The notes under the pieces are model-generated. The model did not search any database, was not told the DNA's origin, and was given only the letters and a program-made list of their open reading frames with translations. DNA of 64,000 nt from NCBI GenBank assembly GCA_050260515.1, contig JBLNCI010000045.1, positions 7,106-71,105 on the forward strand, read 5' to 3'. How positions within the stretch are numbered: position 1 is the first letter of the stretch; the number at the start of each line of letters is the position of its first letter. This document shows, piece after piece, positions 20,791 through 31,680 of the stretch. The stretch is from DATJIG01 sp050260515. GTDB taxonomy: Bacteria; Pseudomonadota; Alphaproteobacteria; SMXQ01. Made by a program: the position numbers and the translations under genes.

Positions 20791-21905
20791 ACTTCGCCCG
20801 CAACGACACCTCGGTCATCGCGCGCTGGTGGTGGACGGTCGATCACTGGACGCTGGCGGCGATCACGATCCTGATCGGCGTCGGCCTGCTGCTGACCCTC
20901 GCGGCAAGTCCGGCCGTCGCCGGACGCATCGGACTCGACTCCTATTACTTCGTCCGGCACCAGCTCATGTACCTGGCGCCGGCGATCATCATCATCCTGT
21001 CGGTGTCGCTGCTCTCGCCGAAGGACGCCCGCCGCGCCGCAATCATTGCCTTGGCCGGCGCCCTGTTGCTGATGCTGCTGGTGCCGTTCGTCGGCAGCGA
21101 GATCAAGGGCGCGCGGCGCTGGGTTTCGCTCGGGCCGCTGTCGCTGCAGCCCTCGGAGATCGCCAAGCCGGCGCTGGCCGTCGTCACCGCTTGGCTGCTG
21201 TCGACCTGGCGGATGGAGGAGCGGTTCCCCGGCCACCTGCTCGCCCTCGGAGTGACTGCGGTCACCGTGGGCCTGCTGATGATGCAGCCGGACCTCGGCA
21301 TGACGGTCGTCATCGTCGTGTTCACGTTCGCGCAGTTCTTCGTCGCCGGCATCCCGCTGATGCTGGTCGGGATCATCGCCGGACTCGGCGCGCTCGGTCT
21401 CACCGGCGCCTACTTCGCCCTCCCTCATGTCGCCAGCCGCATCGACCGCTTCCTCGATCCCGCCTCCGGCGACACCTACCAGATCAACACCGGCCTCGAG
21501 GCCTTCATGAACGGCGGCCTGTTCGGCCGCGGCCCAGGCGAGGGGACGGTGAAGGAGTTCCTGCCGGACGCCCACTCCGATTTCGTCTTCGCCGTCGCCG
21601 GCGAGGAGATGGGGTTCGTGCTGTGCGCGCTGCTGGTCGCGATCTTCGCCTTTGTCGTCCTGCGCGGCTTCGGCCGGATGATGAGCGAGCGCAACCTTTT
21701 CGTGATCTACGCGGTCACCGGCCTGCTGACGCAGTTCGGCCTCCAAGCGGTGATCCACATGTCCTCGGATATGGCACTGATCCCGACAAAGGGCATGACC
21801 CTGCCGCTGATCTCCTACGGCGGCTCGTCGCTCCTCGGCATCGCGTTCGGACTCGGCCTCGTGCTGGCGCTGACGCGCCGCCGGCCGGGCTACGGGGAGG
21901 CGTGA
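20787..21905 (+). CDS. ftsW: Septal peptidoglycan glycosyltransferase FtsW
   Basis: 372 residues, a SEDS-family polymerase with about ten membrane helices. It polymerises lipid II at the septum together with FtsI. Key motifs are 'GARRWVSLGPLSLQPSEIAK', 'QPDLGMT', 'FMNGGLFGRGPGEG' and 'LPDAHSDFVFAVAGEE', and the end carries 'PLISYGGSSLLG'. It overlaps murD by four bases and murG by one (TGATG). Confidence 0.96.
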   Translation: MNFARNDTSVIARWWWTVDHWTLAAITILIGVGLLLTLAASPAVAGRIGLDSYYFVRHQLMYLAPAIIIILSVSLLSPKDARRAAIIALAGALLLMLLVPFVGSEIKGARRWVSLGPLSLQPSEIAKPALAVVTAWLLSTWRMEERFPGHLLALGVTAVTVGLLMMQPDLGMTVVIVVFTFAQFFVAGIPLMLVGIIAGLGALGLTGAYFALPHVASRIDRFLDPASGDTYQINTGLEAFMNGGLFGRGPGEGTVKEFLPDAHSDFVFAVAGEEMGFVLCALLVAIFAFVVLRGFGRMMSERNLFVIYAVTGLLTQFGLQAVIHMSSDMALIPTKGMTLPLISYGGSSLLGIAFGLGLVLALTRRRPGYGEA

Positions 21906-23097
21906 TGGCGACCCTTCCCGCCTACCAAGCCCAATCGCAGCGTCACCCGATCGTGCTCGTCGCCGGCGGCACCGGCGGCCACGTATTCCCGGCCGAGTCG
22001 CTGGCCGAAGCGCTGCGCGAGCGCGGCTACACGCTCGCGCTGTTCACCGACAAACGCGGCGAAGCCTACAAGGGCGAGCTCGGCCAACTGCCCACCCATA
22101 CCATCAGCTCGAGCCGTATGAGCGGCGGCTGGATCAACCGTGTCCGCGGCGGCCTCACGCTGCTGCGCGGCGGCCTGCAATCGCGACGGCTGTTCCGGGA
22201 CCTGAAGCCGAGCGTCGTCGTCGGCTTCGGCGGCTATACCTCTGTTCCGGCGATGTGGGCGGCGACGTCGCTGTGCATCCCGACCGTCATCCACGAGCAG
22301 AATGCGCTGATGGGCCGCGCGAACCGCTTGATGGCGCCGCGCGTGAGCGCGATCGCCACCTCGTTCCGCGAGGTCGCGGGTATGCGCGCCGCTGACCGAA
22401 GCAAAGTGGTGATGACCGGAAACCCGGTTCGGAGCGCAGTGAAGGCGCTCCGCGGCACTCCTTACAGTGCGCCGGGTCCGCAAGAGCCGATCCGCATCCT
22501 GGTCACCGGCGGGTCTCAGGGAGCGACGGTGTTCGCGTCGGTCGTTCCCGCGGCGCTCGAGCGGCTGCCGGACGACATGCGTCGTCGCCTCGTGGTCTCC
22601 CAGCAGGCCCGCCCCGAGGACCTCGACGCGGTGCGCGCCGCCTACAAGGCCAACGGCATAGAGGCCGAGGTCGCGCCCTTCTTCACGGACCTCGCCGCGC
22701 GGCTCGGCACGACCCATCTCTTCATCGGCCGTGCCGGAGCGTCCACGATCGCCGAGATCACCTGCGCCGGGCGGCCGGCGATCCTCGTGCCGTATCCGCA
22801 CGCGGCGGACGACCATCAGACCGCCAACGCGCGCGCTCTCGAAGCCGTCGACGCCGCTGTGCTGATCCCGCAGACCGCATTCGATGCCGAGACATTGGCG
22901 ACGCGCCTCAAGCTGCTGTTCGGGTATCCGCCGAACCTCACGCGCCTGGCCGAGGCCGCGCGCGACCTCGGCACTTCGGAGGCCGCAAGCAATCTCGCCG
23001 TGCTGGTCGCGGGCCTCTGCCCCGCGCGCGCGGTGCTCGCCCGCGACGAAAACGACAACACTGCGCCTCGGAACGGCGGCGGAAAGGCGGTCGGCGC

Positions 23098-23101
<4 letters not shown>
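21905..23101 (+). CDS. murG: UDP-N-acetylglucosamine--lipid I GlcNAc transferase
   Basis: About 398 residues. This membrane-associated GT28 enzyme adds GlcNAc to lipid I to give lipid II. The N-terminal glycine loop 'AGGTGGHVFPA' (about 20-30), 'VVGFGGYTSVPA', 'IHEQNALMGRANR', 'VTGGSQGA' and 'IGRAGASTIAE' are MurG signatures. It starts in the ftsW stop and ends overlapping murC by four bases. The last 30 or so residues are variable. Confidence 0.96.
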
Positions 23102-24542
<1,441 letters not shown>

Positions 24543-24546
<4 letters not shown>

Positions 24547-25517
24547 TGCCGGTCGGCCACAGCAACACCTCCCTCGTGGCGCGGCTGCCCGCGGTGCGCG
24601 GACGCTACACCGAGAACGCGGATCTCGCCCGGATCACATGGTTCCGCGTGGGTGGCCCCGCCGACGTGATGTTTCGTCCTGTCGACCGCGACGACCTCGT
24701 CGCGTTCCTGAAGGGCCGCCCCTCCGATGTCCCGGTGACGGTGATCGGCGTCGGCTCCAATCTTCTCGTGCGCGACGGCGGGGTGCCCGGCGTTGTGATC
24801 CGGCTCGGCCGCGGATTCGCGGAGATTCGCACCGAGGGCGACGAGGTCGTCTCGGGCGCCGCCGCGCTCGACCTCAACGTCGCGAAGGTCGCGCTCGACG
24901 CGCGCCTCGCCGGCCTCGAGTTCCTGTCGGGCATTCCCGGAACCATCGGTGGTGCCGTGCGCATGAACGCCGGCGCGTTCGGCGGGGAGATCAAGGACGT
25001 GCTGATCAGCGCGGAGGCGGTCGACGCTGAAGGCAACCTGCACACGCTTACCCCCACCGATCTGCGCCTGACCTACCGCCACTCCGAATTGCCGGAGGAT
25101 TGGATCGTCACCAGCGCGCGGCTGCAGGCTCGGCCGGGCGATGCCTCCACGATCGCGGCGCGCATCGACGAAATCCGCGCGACGCGCGAGGACAGCCAGC
25201 CGGTCCGCGTCCGCACCGGTGGGTCGACTTTCAAGAATCCCGACGATCCGGAAGCGCAGGGACGCAAGGCGTGGCAGCTCATCGACGCCGCCGGATGCCG
25301 CGGCCTGACCCGCGGCGGCGCGATGGTGTCGGAGAAGCACTGCAACTTCCTGATCAACACCGGCACGGCGACCGCCGCCGACATCGAGGCGCTCGGCGAA
25401 GAAGTGCGGCGCCGCGTGTTCCAGAACTCGGGCGTCCGGCTCGAATGGGAGATCCGCCGCATCGGCGTGCCACCGAATGGCGCGCTGAAACCCGTGTCGC
25501 GGACGGAGGCGCCATGA
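24543..25517 (+). CDS. murB: UDP-N-acetylenolpyruvoylglucosamine reductase
   Basis: About 324 residues. This FAD-dependent reductase makes UDP-MurNAc from the enolpyruvyl precursor using NADPH. Motifs are 'TWFRVGGPADVMF', 'GVGSNLLVRDGG', 'GIPGTIGGAVRMNAGAFGGE', 'GSTFKNP' and the catalytic-serine and closing region 'GGAMVSEKHCNFLIN'. It is a type I MurB by length and motifs. It overlaps murC and ddl by four bases each. Confidence 0.96.
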
Positions 25518-26425
25518 CCAAGCGCCGCGTCGCCGTGCTGATGGGCGGCTGGTCCGCCGAACGTGAGGTCTCGCTGGTGTCGGGCGCCGCGGTCGCGCGC
25601 GCGCTGCGCGCACTCGGCCACGAGGTCATGACGATCGACCTCAACCGCGATATCGCCGGACTGGTCGCGAAGCTTACACCGCGTCCCGACGTCGTGTTCA
25701 ACGCGCTCCACGGTCGCTTCGGCGAGGACGGCTGCGCGCAGGGCGTGCTCGAGATCCTCGAGATTCCCTACACCCACTCTGGGGTGCTCGCGTCCGCGGT
25801 CGCGATGGACAAGCCCATGGCGCGCAAACTCTTCGCCCAGGCCGGGCTGCGCGTCGCCGAGGGCGTCGTCGCCCATCGCGACGACGTCATTGCCGGTCGC
25901 GTGATGACGCCGCCCTACGTCGTGAAGCCCGTGAACGAAGGGTCGAGCGTCGGCGTCCGCATCGTCCGCGAGGGCGAGCGAGCATTCGATGCGAGTTCGT
26001 GGCCGTATGGCGAACACGTTCTGGTGGAGCGCTACATCCCCGGCCGCGAGATCACCGTCGCTGTGATGGGCGATCGCGCGCTCGGCGCGCTGGAGATCCG
26101 GCCCAAGAGCGGCTTCTACAGCTACGAGGCGAAATACACCGAAGGCAAGGCCGACCACCTCATGCCCGCGCCGCTGCCGCGCGAGCGCTACGAGGAGGTG
26201 CTCGCGATCGGACTCGCCGCTCACCGCACGCTCGGCTGCCGCGGCGTGTCGCGCGCCGATCTCCGCTTCGACGAGGACGGCGACGGACAGTTCTACGTGC
26301 TCGAGGTCAACACGCAGCCCGGAATGACGCCGCTGTCGCTGGTGCCCGAGATCGCCGCGCATCGTGGCATCGGCTTCGAACAACTGGTCGACTGGATGGT
26401 GGAGGACGCGTCATGCCCGCGCTAG
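25514..26425 (+). CDS. ddl: D-alanine--D-alanine ligase
   Basis: About 303 residues. This ATP-grasp enzyme supplies D-Ala-D-Ala to MurF. 'VLMGGWSAEREVSLVSG' at the N-terminus, 'KPVNEGSSVGV' and 'VLEVNTQPGMTPLSLVPE' (metal and nucleotide ligands) are family features. It overlaps murB by four bases and ftsQ by 13 bases, unusually deep for this cluster. Confidence 0.96.
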   Translation: MTKRRVAVLMGGWSAEREVSLVSGAAVARALRALGHEVMTIDLNRDIAGLVAKLTPRPDVVFNALHGRFGEDGCAQGVLEILEIPYTHSGVLASAVAMDKPMARKLFAQAGLRVAEGVVAHRDDVIAGRVMTPPYVVKPVNEGSSVGVRIVREGERAFDASSWPYGEHVLVERYIPGREITVAVMGDRALGALEIRPKSGFYSYEAKYTEGKADHLMPAPLPRERYEEVLAIGLAAHRTLGCRGVSRADLRFDEDGDGQFYVLEVNTQPGMTPLSLVPEIAAHRGIGFEQLVDWMVEDASCPR

Positions 26426-27273
26426 GTCGCGCCCGTAAGAACAAGAAGCAGACCGCCGCGCCGCGCCGCCGCGTGACCCCGCGCTGGGTGAAGCCGGCGG
26501 CCATCGGCGCGGGCGCGTTGCTGCTGGTCGGCGGCGTCGCCACCGGCAGCCTGACCCTGTGGAAGAACGCGTCCTACAAGACCGCGGCCGCGCACGTTCG
26601 CGAACGGATCGTGGGCGCGACGGCGTCGTTCGGCCTCACCGTCCAGGACGTGCTGGTCGAAGGCCGCGCCGAGACCCCGCGCGAGGACATCCTCGCGGCG
26701 CTCGATCTCGCCCGCGGAACCCCGATGCTCGATGTCGACCCGGAAGCAGCGCGGGCGCGCATCGAGGAGCTGCCGTGGGTCAAGACGGCGGTGGTCGAGC
26801 GCCAGCTCCCGGACATCATTTTCGTCCGCCTGGTCGAGCGGGTGCCGCTCGCGCTGTGGCAGAAGGACGGGCAACTCTCCGTGGTCGACAGCGACGGCCG
26901 CGTGCTCACCCGCGACGACCTGTCGCGCTTCCGCGAACTTCCGATCGTCATCGGCGAGGACGCGCCCCGCGCCGCGCGCACCATCCTCGGCCTGCTCGCC
27001 GCCGAACCCGATCTCTACCGCCGCATCGAGGCGCTGACCTACGTCGGCGCGCGGCGCTGGGACGTGCGGCTCACCGGCGGCGTGCAGATCCAGCTTCCCG
27101 AAACCGACCCGGGCCGCGCGTGGGCGCGGCTCGCCGAGGCCGATCGCCACGAGCAGCTGCTCGCCCGCGACGTCTCGGTCGTCGACATGAGACTTCCCGA
27201 CCGGCTCACGGTGCGCCTCGCGCACCCGCCGGCCGACGCGCCCAAGCCGGGGGCAAAGGGCAAGAGCGCGTGA
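26413..27273 (+). CDS. ftsQ: Cell division protein FtsQ
   Basis: About 286 residues. A strongly basic cytoplasmic N-terminus ('RARKNKKQTAAPRRR') precedes one membrane helix (about 36-55). A POTRA domain ('DILAALDLARGTPMLDVDP') and an FtsQ beta domain ('LPWVKTAVVERQLPDIIFV') follow. FtsQ scaffolds FtsB/FtsL at the divisome. The start lies within the 3' end of ddl. The C-terminus ends in an Ala/Lys/Pro tail. Confidence 0.93.
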   Translation: MPALGRARKNKKQTAAPRRRVTPRWVKPAAIGAGALLLVGGVATGSLTLWKNASYKTAAAHVRERIVGATASFGLTVQDVLVEGRAETPREDILAALDLARGTPMLDVDPEAARARIEELPWVKTAVVERQLPDIIFVRLVERVPLALWQKDGQLSVVDSDGRVLTRDDLSRFRELPIVIGEDAPRAARTILGLLAAEPDLYRRIEALTYVGARRWDVRLTGGVQIQLPETDPGRAWARLAEADRHEQLLARDVSVVDMRLPDRLTVRLAHPPADAPKPGAKGKSA

Positions 27274-27304
27274 ACACCGCAACACCGCAACACGGGGCTA
27301 GACC

Positions 27305-28564
27305 ATGGCGTTGGTAAAAGGAAAGAACGAGCTGATCGCCGCACTCGACGTCGGCTCCACCAAGCTCTGCTGCTTCATCGCCAAGGCCGACGACGACGGC
27401 AATCTCCGCGTCGTCGGCATCGGCCATCACGGCTCCGAAGGCATCCGCGCCGGCGAGATCGTCGACGTCGAGGCCGCCGAGCTGTCGATCATCGCCGCGG
27501 TCCACGCCGCCGAGCAGATGGCGGGCGAGACGATCCGCGAGGTGATCGTCAACCTGTCCGGCGGGCAGCCGATGTCGCAGACGCTGTCGTTCGAGGTCTC
27601 GATCGCCGGCCACGAGGTCAACGACGCCGACATGCGCCGCGTCGTGTCCTACGGGCGCGCGTCGGCCGCGCGGTCAGACCGCGAGCTGATCCACTGCGTG
27701 CCCGTCGGCTACACCATCGACGGCTCACGCGGCATCCGCGATCCGCGCGGCATGTACGGCGAGACCCTCGGGGTCAAGATGCACGCGATCACCGCGAGCG
27801 CGGGCGCGGTGCGCACGCTCAAGACCTGCGTCGAGCGCTGCCACCTCGACGTCGCGGGACTCGTCGCCTCTCCCTACGCCGCGGGCCTCGCCTGCCTGGT
27901 CGAGGACGAGATGAACCTCGGCGCGACTGTGATCGACATGGGCGGCGGCACGACGTCCATCGCCGTCTTCCTCGATGGCAACCTGGTCCATACCGACACG
28001 GTCGCGATCGGCGGCGCCCACGTCACCAGCGATATCGCCCGCGGCCTCTCCACGCCGCTCGCCCACGCCGAACGGATGAAGACGCTCTACGGCAGCTGCC
28101 TGCCGTCCCCCACCGACGACCGCGAGATCATCGACGTGCCGCTGGTCGGCGAGGAGGACCGCGAGCACGCGAACCACGTGCCGCGCTCGATCCTGACCTC
28201 GATCATCCAGCCGCGCATCGAGGAGACGTTCGAGCAGGCCCGCGCGCTACTCGAGACCAGCGGCTTCGATCGCCGCGCCGGCCGCCGTGTCGTCCTGGTC
28301 GGCGGCGCCTCGCAGCTCCAGGGCGTGCCCGAGCTCGCGGCGCAGGTGCTCGACAAGCAGGTCCGCCGCGGCCGCCCGCTCCGCATCCTCGGCCTTGCCG
28401 AAGCGACCGGCGGCCCGGCCTTCGCCACCGCCGCGGGCCTGCTGACCTACGCAACCAGCCGTCACGCGCTGGCGCCCGAGGGCGCCTTCAGCGGACGCGC
28501 CAAGAAGGAGGAGTCGAACGGCCTCTTCGGCCGCTTCGGCTTGTGGTTCCGTGAGAACTTCTAG
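27305..28564 (+). CDS. ftsA: Cell division protein FtsA
   Basis: 419 residues. This actin-fold ATPase tethers FtsZ to the membrane. 'IAALDVGSTKLCCFIA' is the phosphate-1 motif and 'VIDMGGGTTSIAVF' the phosphate-2 motif. The SHS2-type 1C domain lies near 85-165, 'VVLVGGASQLQGVPELA' is the adenosine motif, and the C-terminus ends in an amphipathic 'LFGRFGLWFRENF' that fits the membrane-targeting helix. It follows ftsQ by 31 bases. Confidence 0.96.
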   Translation: MALVKGKNELIAALDVGSTKLCCFIAKADDDGNLRVVGIGHHGSEGIRAGEIVDVEAAELSIIAAVHAAEQMAGETIREVIVNLSGGQPMSQTLSFEVSIAGHEVNDADMRRVVSYGRASAARSDRELIHCVPVGYTIDGSRGIRDPRGMYGETLGVKMHAITASAGAVRTLKTCVERCHLDVAGLVASPYAAGLACLVEDEMNLGATVIDMGGGTTSIAVFLDGNLVHTDTVAIGGAHVTSDIARGLSTPLAHAERMKTLYGSCLPSPTDDREIIDVPLVGEEDREHANHVPRSILTSIIQPRIEETFEQARALLETSGFDRRAGRRVVLVGGASQLQGVPELAAQVLDKQVRRGRPLRILGLAEATGGPAFATAAGLLTYATSRHALAPEGAFSGRAKKEESNGLFGRFGLWFRENF

Positions 28565-28750
28565 GACCGCCTCCGCACCCCTTCCCACCCGTCCGGCGGG
28601 ATTCGTCCCGGCGGGCGCGCCTTCGCGGCGACCGACCCGGCGTGACCGCCGGCGCGGCCGCCGCTTCGCCGGTCTGGGCACCCGGCATTCCCAGACCGTC
28701 CGTCCAATGCTTCTCCAATCAACCCTCTCCCAGCCAATGTGGAGGCATCG

Positions 28751-30448
28751 ATGATCAACATGTCCATACCCACCCAAGAGGTCGCGTTGAAGCCGCGCAT
28801 CACCGTGCTCGGCGTCGGCGGCGCCGGCAGCAATGCCGTCAACAACATGATCCGCTCCGAGCTCGAAGGCGTCGAGTTCGTGGTCTGCAACACCGACGCG
28901 CAGTCGCTCGCCCAGTCGCTCGCGACCCGCAAGATCCAGCTCGGTCGCTCGCTGACCCAGGGCCTCGGCGCCGGGGCTCGTCCCGACGTCGGCCGCTCCG
29001 CCGCCGAGGAGGCGATCGAGGATATCCTCGAGCATCTCCACGGCGCCAACATGGCGTTCATCACCGCCGGCATGGGCGGCGGCACCGGCACCGGCGCCGC
29101 TCCCGTGATCGCCCGCGCCGCGCGCGAGCTCGGCATCCTGACGGTCGGCGTGGTCACGAAGCCCTTCCAGTTCGAGGGCATCCACCGCATGCGGCTCGCC
29201 GAATCGGGCATCCAGGAGCTGCAGCAGTTCGTCGACACGCTCATCGTGATCCCGAACCAGAACCTGTTCCGGATCGCCAACGAGAAGACGACGTTCGCCG
29301 AGGCCTTCAAGATGGCCGACGACGTCCTTCACTCCGGCGTCCGCGGCGTCACCGACCTGATGGTGATGCCGGGCCTCATCAACCTCGACTTCGCCGACGT
29401 GCGGCAGGTCATGAGCGAGATGGGCAAGGCGATGATGGGCACCGGCGAAGGCACCGGCGAGCGTCGCGCGCTCGACGCGGCCGAGGCGGCCATCAACAAC
29501 CCGCTGCTCGACGATGTGTCGATGAAAGGCGCACGCGGCGTCCTCATCAACATCACCGGGTCGATGGACATGACCCTGTACGAGGTCGATGAGGCGGCGA
29601 ACCGCATCCGCGAAGAAGTCGATCCCGAAGCGAACATCATCTTCGGCTCGACGTTCGATCCGGCACTCGAGGGCCGCATCCGGATCTCGGTGATCGCCAC
29701 CGGCATCGAGGCCGAGGCCGCGGCGCAGCCGAAGGCGCCGCGCGTCATCAGCTTGGTCAACCGCGATCAGGCCAAGCCGGTGACCCGCACGCCCTCGCCC
29801 GCGGCGATGGCGACGGCGATGGGCGGCACGCCCGCGCCGCAGCCGATCGTCCATGGCGCGACGGCTCTGCAGCATGAGCCGGCCCGCATGGAGGCCGCGG
29901 TGGTCGAGGCCGCGGTCGCCCAGCCGCAGGTCGAGGCGAAGGCCGAGCCAGTCGTCGCTCCACCCGCTCCGGCACCCGTCGCCCAGACCCCTGCCGCGGC
30001 TCAGGCGCCCGCGCCCGCGGCGAAGGCCGACCACTTCGTCCCGCCGCCGCCGGTCGACTCGAAGACCGGCATGCGGGCCGAGCCGGCGCAGCGGGCGAAC
30101 CCGATGAACGAGGCGGCCCTGGTCAATGGCGGTCAGCCGCCGGCCAAGAAGCGCTGGACGTCGATCCTCGAGATCGTCGCCAACTCCAGCCGCCGCCCCG
30201 CTCGTCAGGCGGAGCCGGTGATCACCCGTGCTACCGCGCCGACCATCAAGGTACCGCCCGCCGAAGCGTCGCTGCCGCTTCCGGAGCCGGCCCGGCCGGA
30301 GCCGAAAGCCGTGGAGCCGAAGGCCGAAGTCAACGCCGAACCTCCTGCCCAGCCGGAACTCGGCGGTCTCGAGGGGCCGGCGCCACGGGCGGCCGGCGAT
30401 GACGATTTGCTCGACATTCCGGCGTTTCTTCGCCGTCAGGCGAACTGA
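28751..30448 (+). CDS. ftsZ: Cell division protein FtsZ
   Basis: About 565 residues, longer than the roughly 380 of E. coli. This tubulin-like GTPase forms the Z-ring. Signatures are 'GVGGAGSNAVNNMI', 'GGGTGTG' (109-115) and the T7 loop region 'NLDFADVRQVM'. A Pro/Ala-rich linker of roughly 200 residues, usual in alphaproteobacteria, leads to the C-terminal peptide 'DDDLLDIPAFLRRQ' that binds FtsA and other partners. ATG at 28751 is preferred because GGAGG lies six bases upstream; an in-frame start exists at 28739. The 186 bases before the gene could hold a separate promoter but show nothing definite. Confidence 0.97.
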   Translation: MINMSIPTQEVALKPRITVLGVGGAGSNAVNNMIRSELEGVEFVVCNTDAQSLAQSLATRKIQLGRSLTQGLGAGARPDVGRSAAEEAIEDILEHLHGANMAFITAGMGGGTGTGAAPVIARAARELGILTVGVVTKPFQFEGIHRMRLAESGIQELQQFVDTLIVIPNQNLFRIANEKTTFAEAFKMADDVLHSGVRGVTDLMVMPGLINLDFADVRQVMSEMGKAMMGTGEGTGERRALDAAEAAINNPLLDDVSMKGARGVLINITGSMDMTLYEVDEAANRIREEVDPEANIIFGSTFDPALEGRIRISVIATGIEAEAAAQPKAPRVISLVNRDQAKPVTRTPSPAAMATAMGGTPAPQPIVHGATALQHEPARMEAAVVEAAVAQPQVEAKAEPVVAPPAPAPVAQTPAAAQAPAPAAKADHFVPPPPVDSKTGMRAEPAQRANPMNEAALVNGGQPPAKKRWTSILEIVANSSRRPARQAEPVITRATAPTIKVPPAEASLPLPEPARPEPKAVEPKAEVNAEPPAQPELGGLEGPAPRAAGDDDLLDIPAFLRRQAN

Positions 30449-30542
30449 CGGAGTTTTGATCAAGGATTGAAGGAGCGTTAACAAAACTCCGGAAAATCCG
30501 ACCGTTAACGACGTAACAGTCGGTAACAATGAGTGATTTGAG

Positions 30543-30589
30543 GGCTCCGGGCGGTGGCGATACAACCACTTCCTGGAGCCACTTTTTTG
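30543..30589 (+). terminator. Terminator- or attenuator-like hairpin upstream of lpxC
   Basis: GGCTCC at 30543-30548 pairs with GGAGCC at 30575-30580, with an inner GTGG/CCAC pairing (30554-30557 with 30566-30569). A run of six T residues follows (30583-30588). This looks like an intrinsic terminator for the ftsZ transcript, yet it ends only 19 bases before the lpxC ATG. It could instead act as an attenuator or leader element. Confidence 0.55.
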
Positions 30590-30607
30590 CTACCGGTTAC
30601 CACGGCC

Positions 30608-31537
30608 ATGGTTGAGTTCGTGTTCCAGAAGACTCTCAAGAACGCCATCACCTGCTCGGGCGTCGGGCTGCACACCGGCGCGCGCGTCGCCATGACGCTG
30701 CACCCGGCCGAGGTGAATCACGGCATCGTCTTCCGCCGCACCGACATCGTGCGCGGCGAAGCGGAGATCGCGGCCGACTGGCGCAACGTCGTCGACTCGA
30801 CGCTCTGCACCGCGATCGCCAACAAGGACGGCGTCGAGATCCAGACGATCGAGCACCTCATGGCGGCGTTCGCCGGCCTTGGCATCGACAACGTGCTCGT
30901 CGAGCTGAACGGCCCCGAAGTTCCGATTATGGACGGCAGTGCCGCCCCGTTTGTGTTCCTGGTCGAGTGCGCCGGCACGGTCGAGCAGGCAGAGCCCCGC
31001 CGCGCGGTCGTCGTGCACAAGCCGATCGCCGTGACCCACGACGGCAAGCGCGCTTCCTTGACTCCGGCCGCCGGCTTTACCGTCGACCTCGCCATCGATT
31101 TCTCCAACACGCTCGTTGCCCGCCAGACGCTGGCGTTCGATCTCACCGACGGCGCCTTTAAGGCCGAGATCGCCCGCGCCCGCACGTTCGGCTTCGAGAA
31201 CGAGATCAGCCACATGCGCGCCGCGGGGATGCTGCGCGGCGGCTCACTCGAGAACGCGGTGGTCGTCAGCGGCGCCAAGGTCATGAACGAGGACGGTCTG
31301 CGCTACGACGACGAGTTTGTCCGTCACAAGACCCTCGATTGCCTCGGGGATCTCTATCTCGCCGGCGCCCCGCTGATCGGGCGGTTCGATGGCTTCCGCA
31401 CCGGTCACCGGCTCAATCACCGGCTGCTGGTAGAGCTGTTCTCCGACGTGACCGCCTTTTCCATCGAGCCCATGTCGGCATCGCTGCTCGGCGTCGCGAC
31501 GCCGGATACCCGGCCGCTGGTGGCCGTTCGCGCCTAA
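30608..31537 (+). CDS. lpxC: UDP-3-O-acyl-N-acetylglucosamine deacetylase
   Basis: About 309 residues. This zinc enzyme performs the first committed step of lipid A synthesis. 'KTLKNAITCSGVGLHTG' opens the protein. Zinc ligands lie in 'IEHLMAAFAGLGIDN' and 'RHKTLDCLGDLYLAG', and 'TGHRLNHRL' supplies the catalytic His. The ATG at 30608 gives the family-typical N-terminus but has no visible ribosome-binding site. An in-frame GTG at 30554 lies inside the hairpin just upstream. See the separate terminator-like feature for possible control. Confidence 0.96.
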   Translation: MVEFVFQKTLKNAITCSGVGLHTGARVAMTLHPAEVNHGIVFRRTDIVRGEAEIAADWRNVVDSTLCTAIANKDGVEIQTIEHLMAAFAGLGIDNVLVELNGPEVPIMDGSAAPFVFLVECAGTVEQAEPRRAVVVHKPIAVTHDGKRASLTPAAGFTVDLAIDFSNTLVARQTLAFDLTDGAFKAEIARARTFGFENEISHMRAAGMLRGGSLENAVVVSGAKVMNEDGLRYDDEFVRHKTLDCLGDLYLAGAPLIGRFDGFRTGHRLNHRLLVELFSDVTAFSIEPMSASLLGVATPDTRPLVAVRA

Positions 31538-31560
31538 ACAGCGCAGCTTCCCCGCACGAC

Positions 31561-31588
31561 AGGGCCGGCTTGCCGGCCCTTTCCTTTT
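31561..31588 (+). terminator. Intrinsic terminator after lpxC
   Basis: A nine-base perfect stem, AGGGCCGGC (31561-31569) and GCCGGCCCT (31572-31580), with a two-base apical TT is followed by TTCCTTTT. It lies 23 bases after the lpxC stop and separates lpxC from bamD. Confidence 0.8.
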
Positions 31589-31680
31589 CGACGGATTCCG
31601 CGGCCGCTCGGCGGCCTAGGGGCGTCCCGCCACGCGTGGTATAGTCCGGCCGCGTCGTTCACCATTCCCCTCACAAGCCA

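Noticed and set aside
30476..30530. TTAAC motifs between ftsZ and lpxC as a CtrA site
   Set aside because: GTTAAC occurs twice, but the spacing does not fit TTAA-N7-TTAA and no TTAACCAT octamer is present, so I did not annotate a site.
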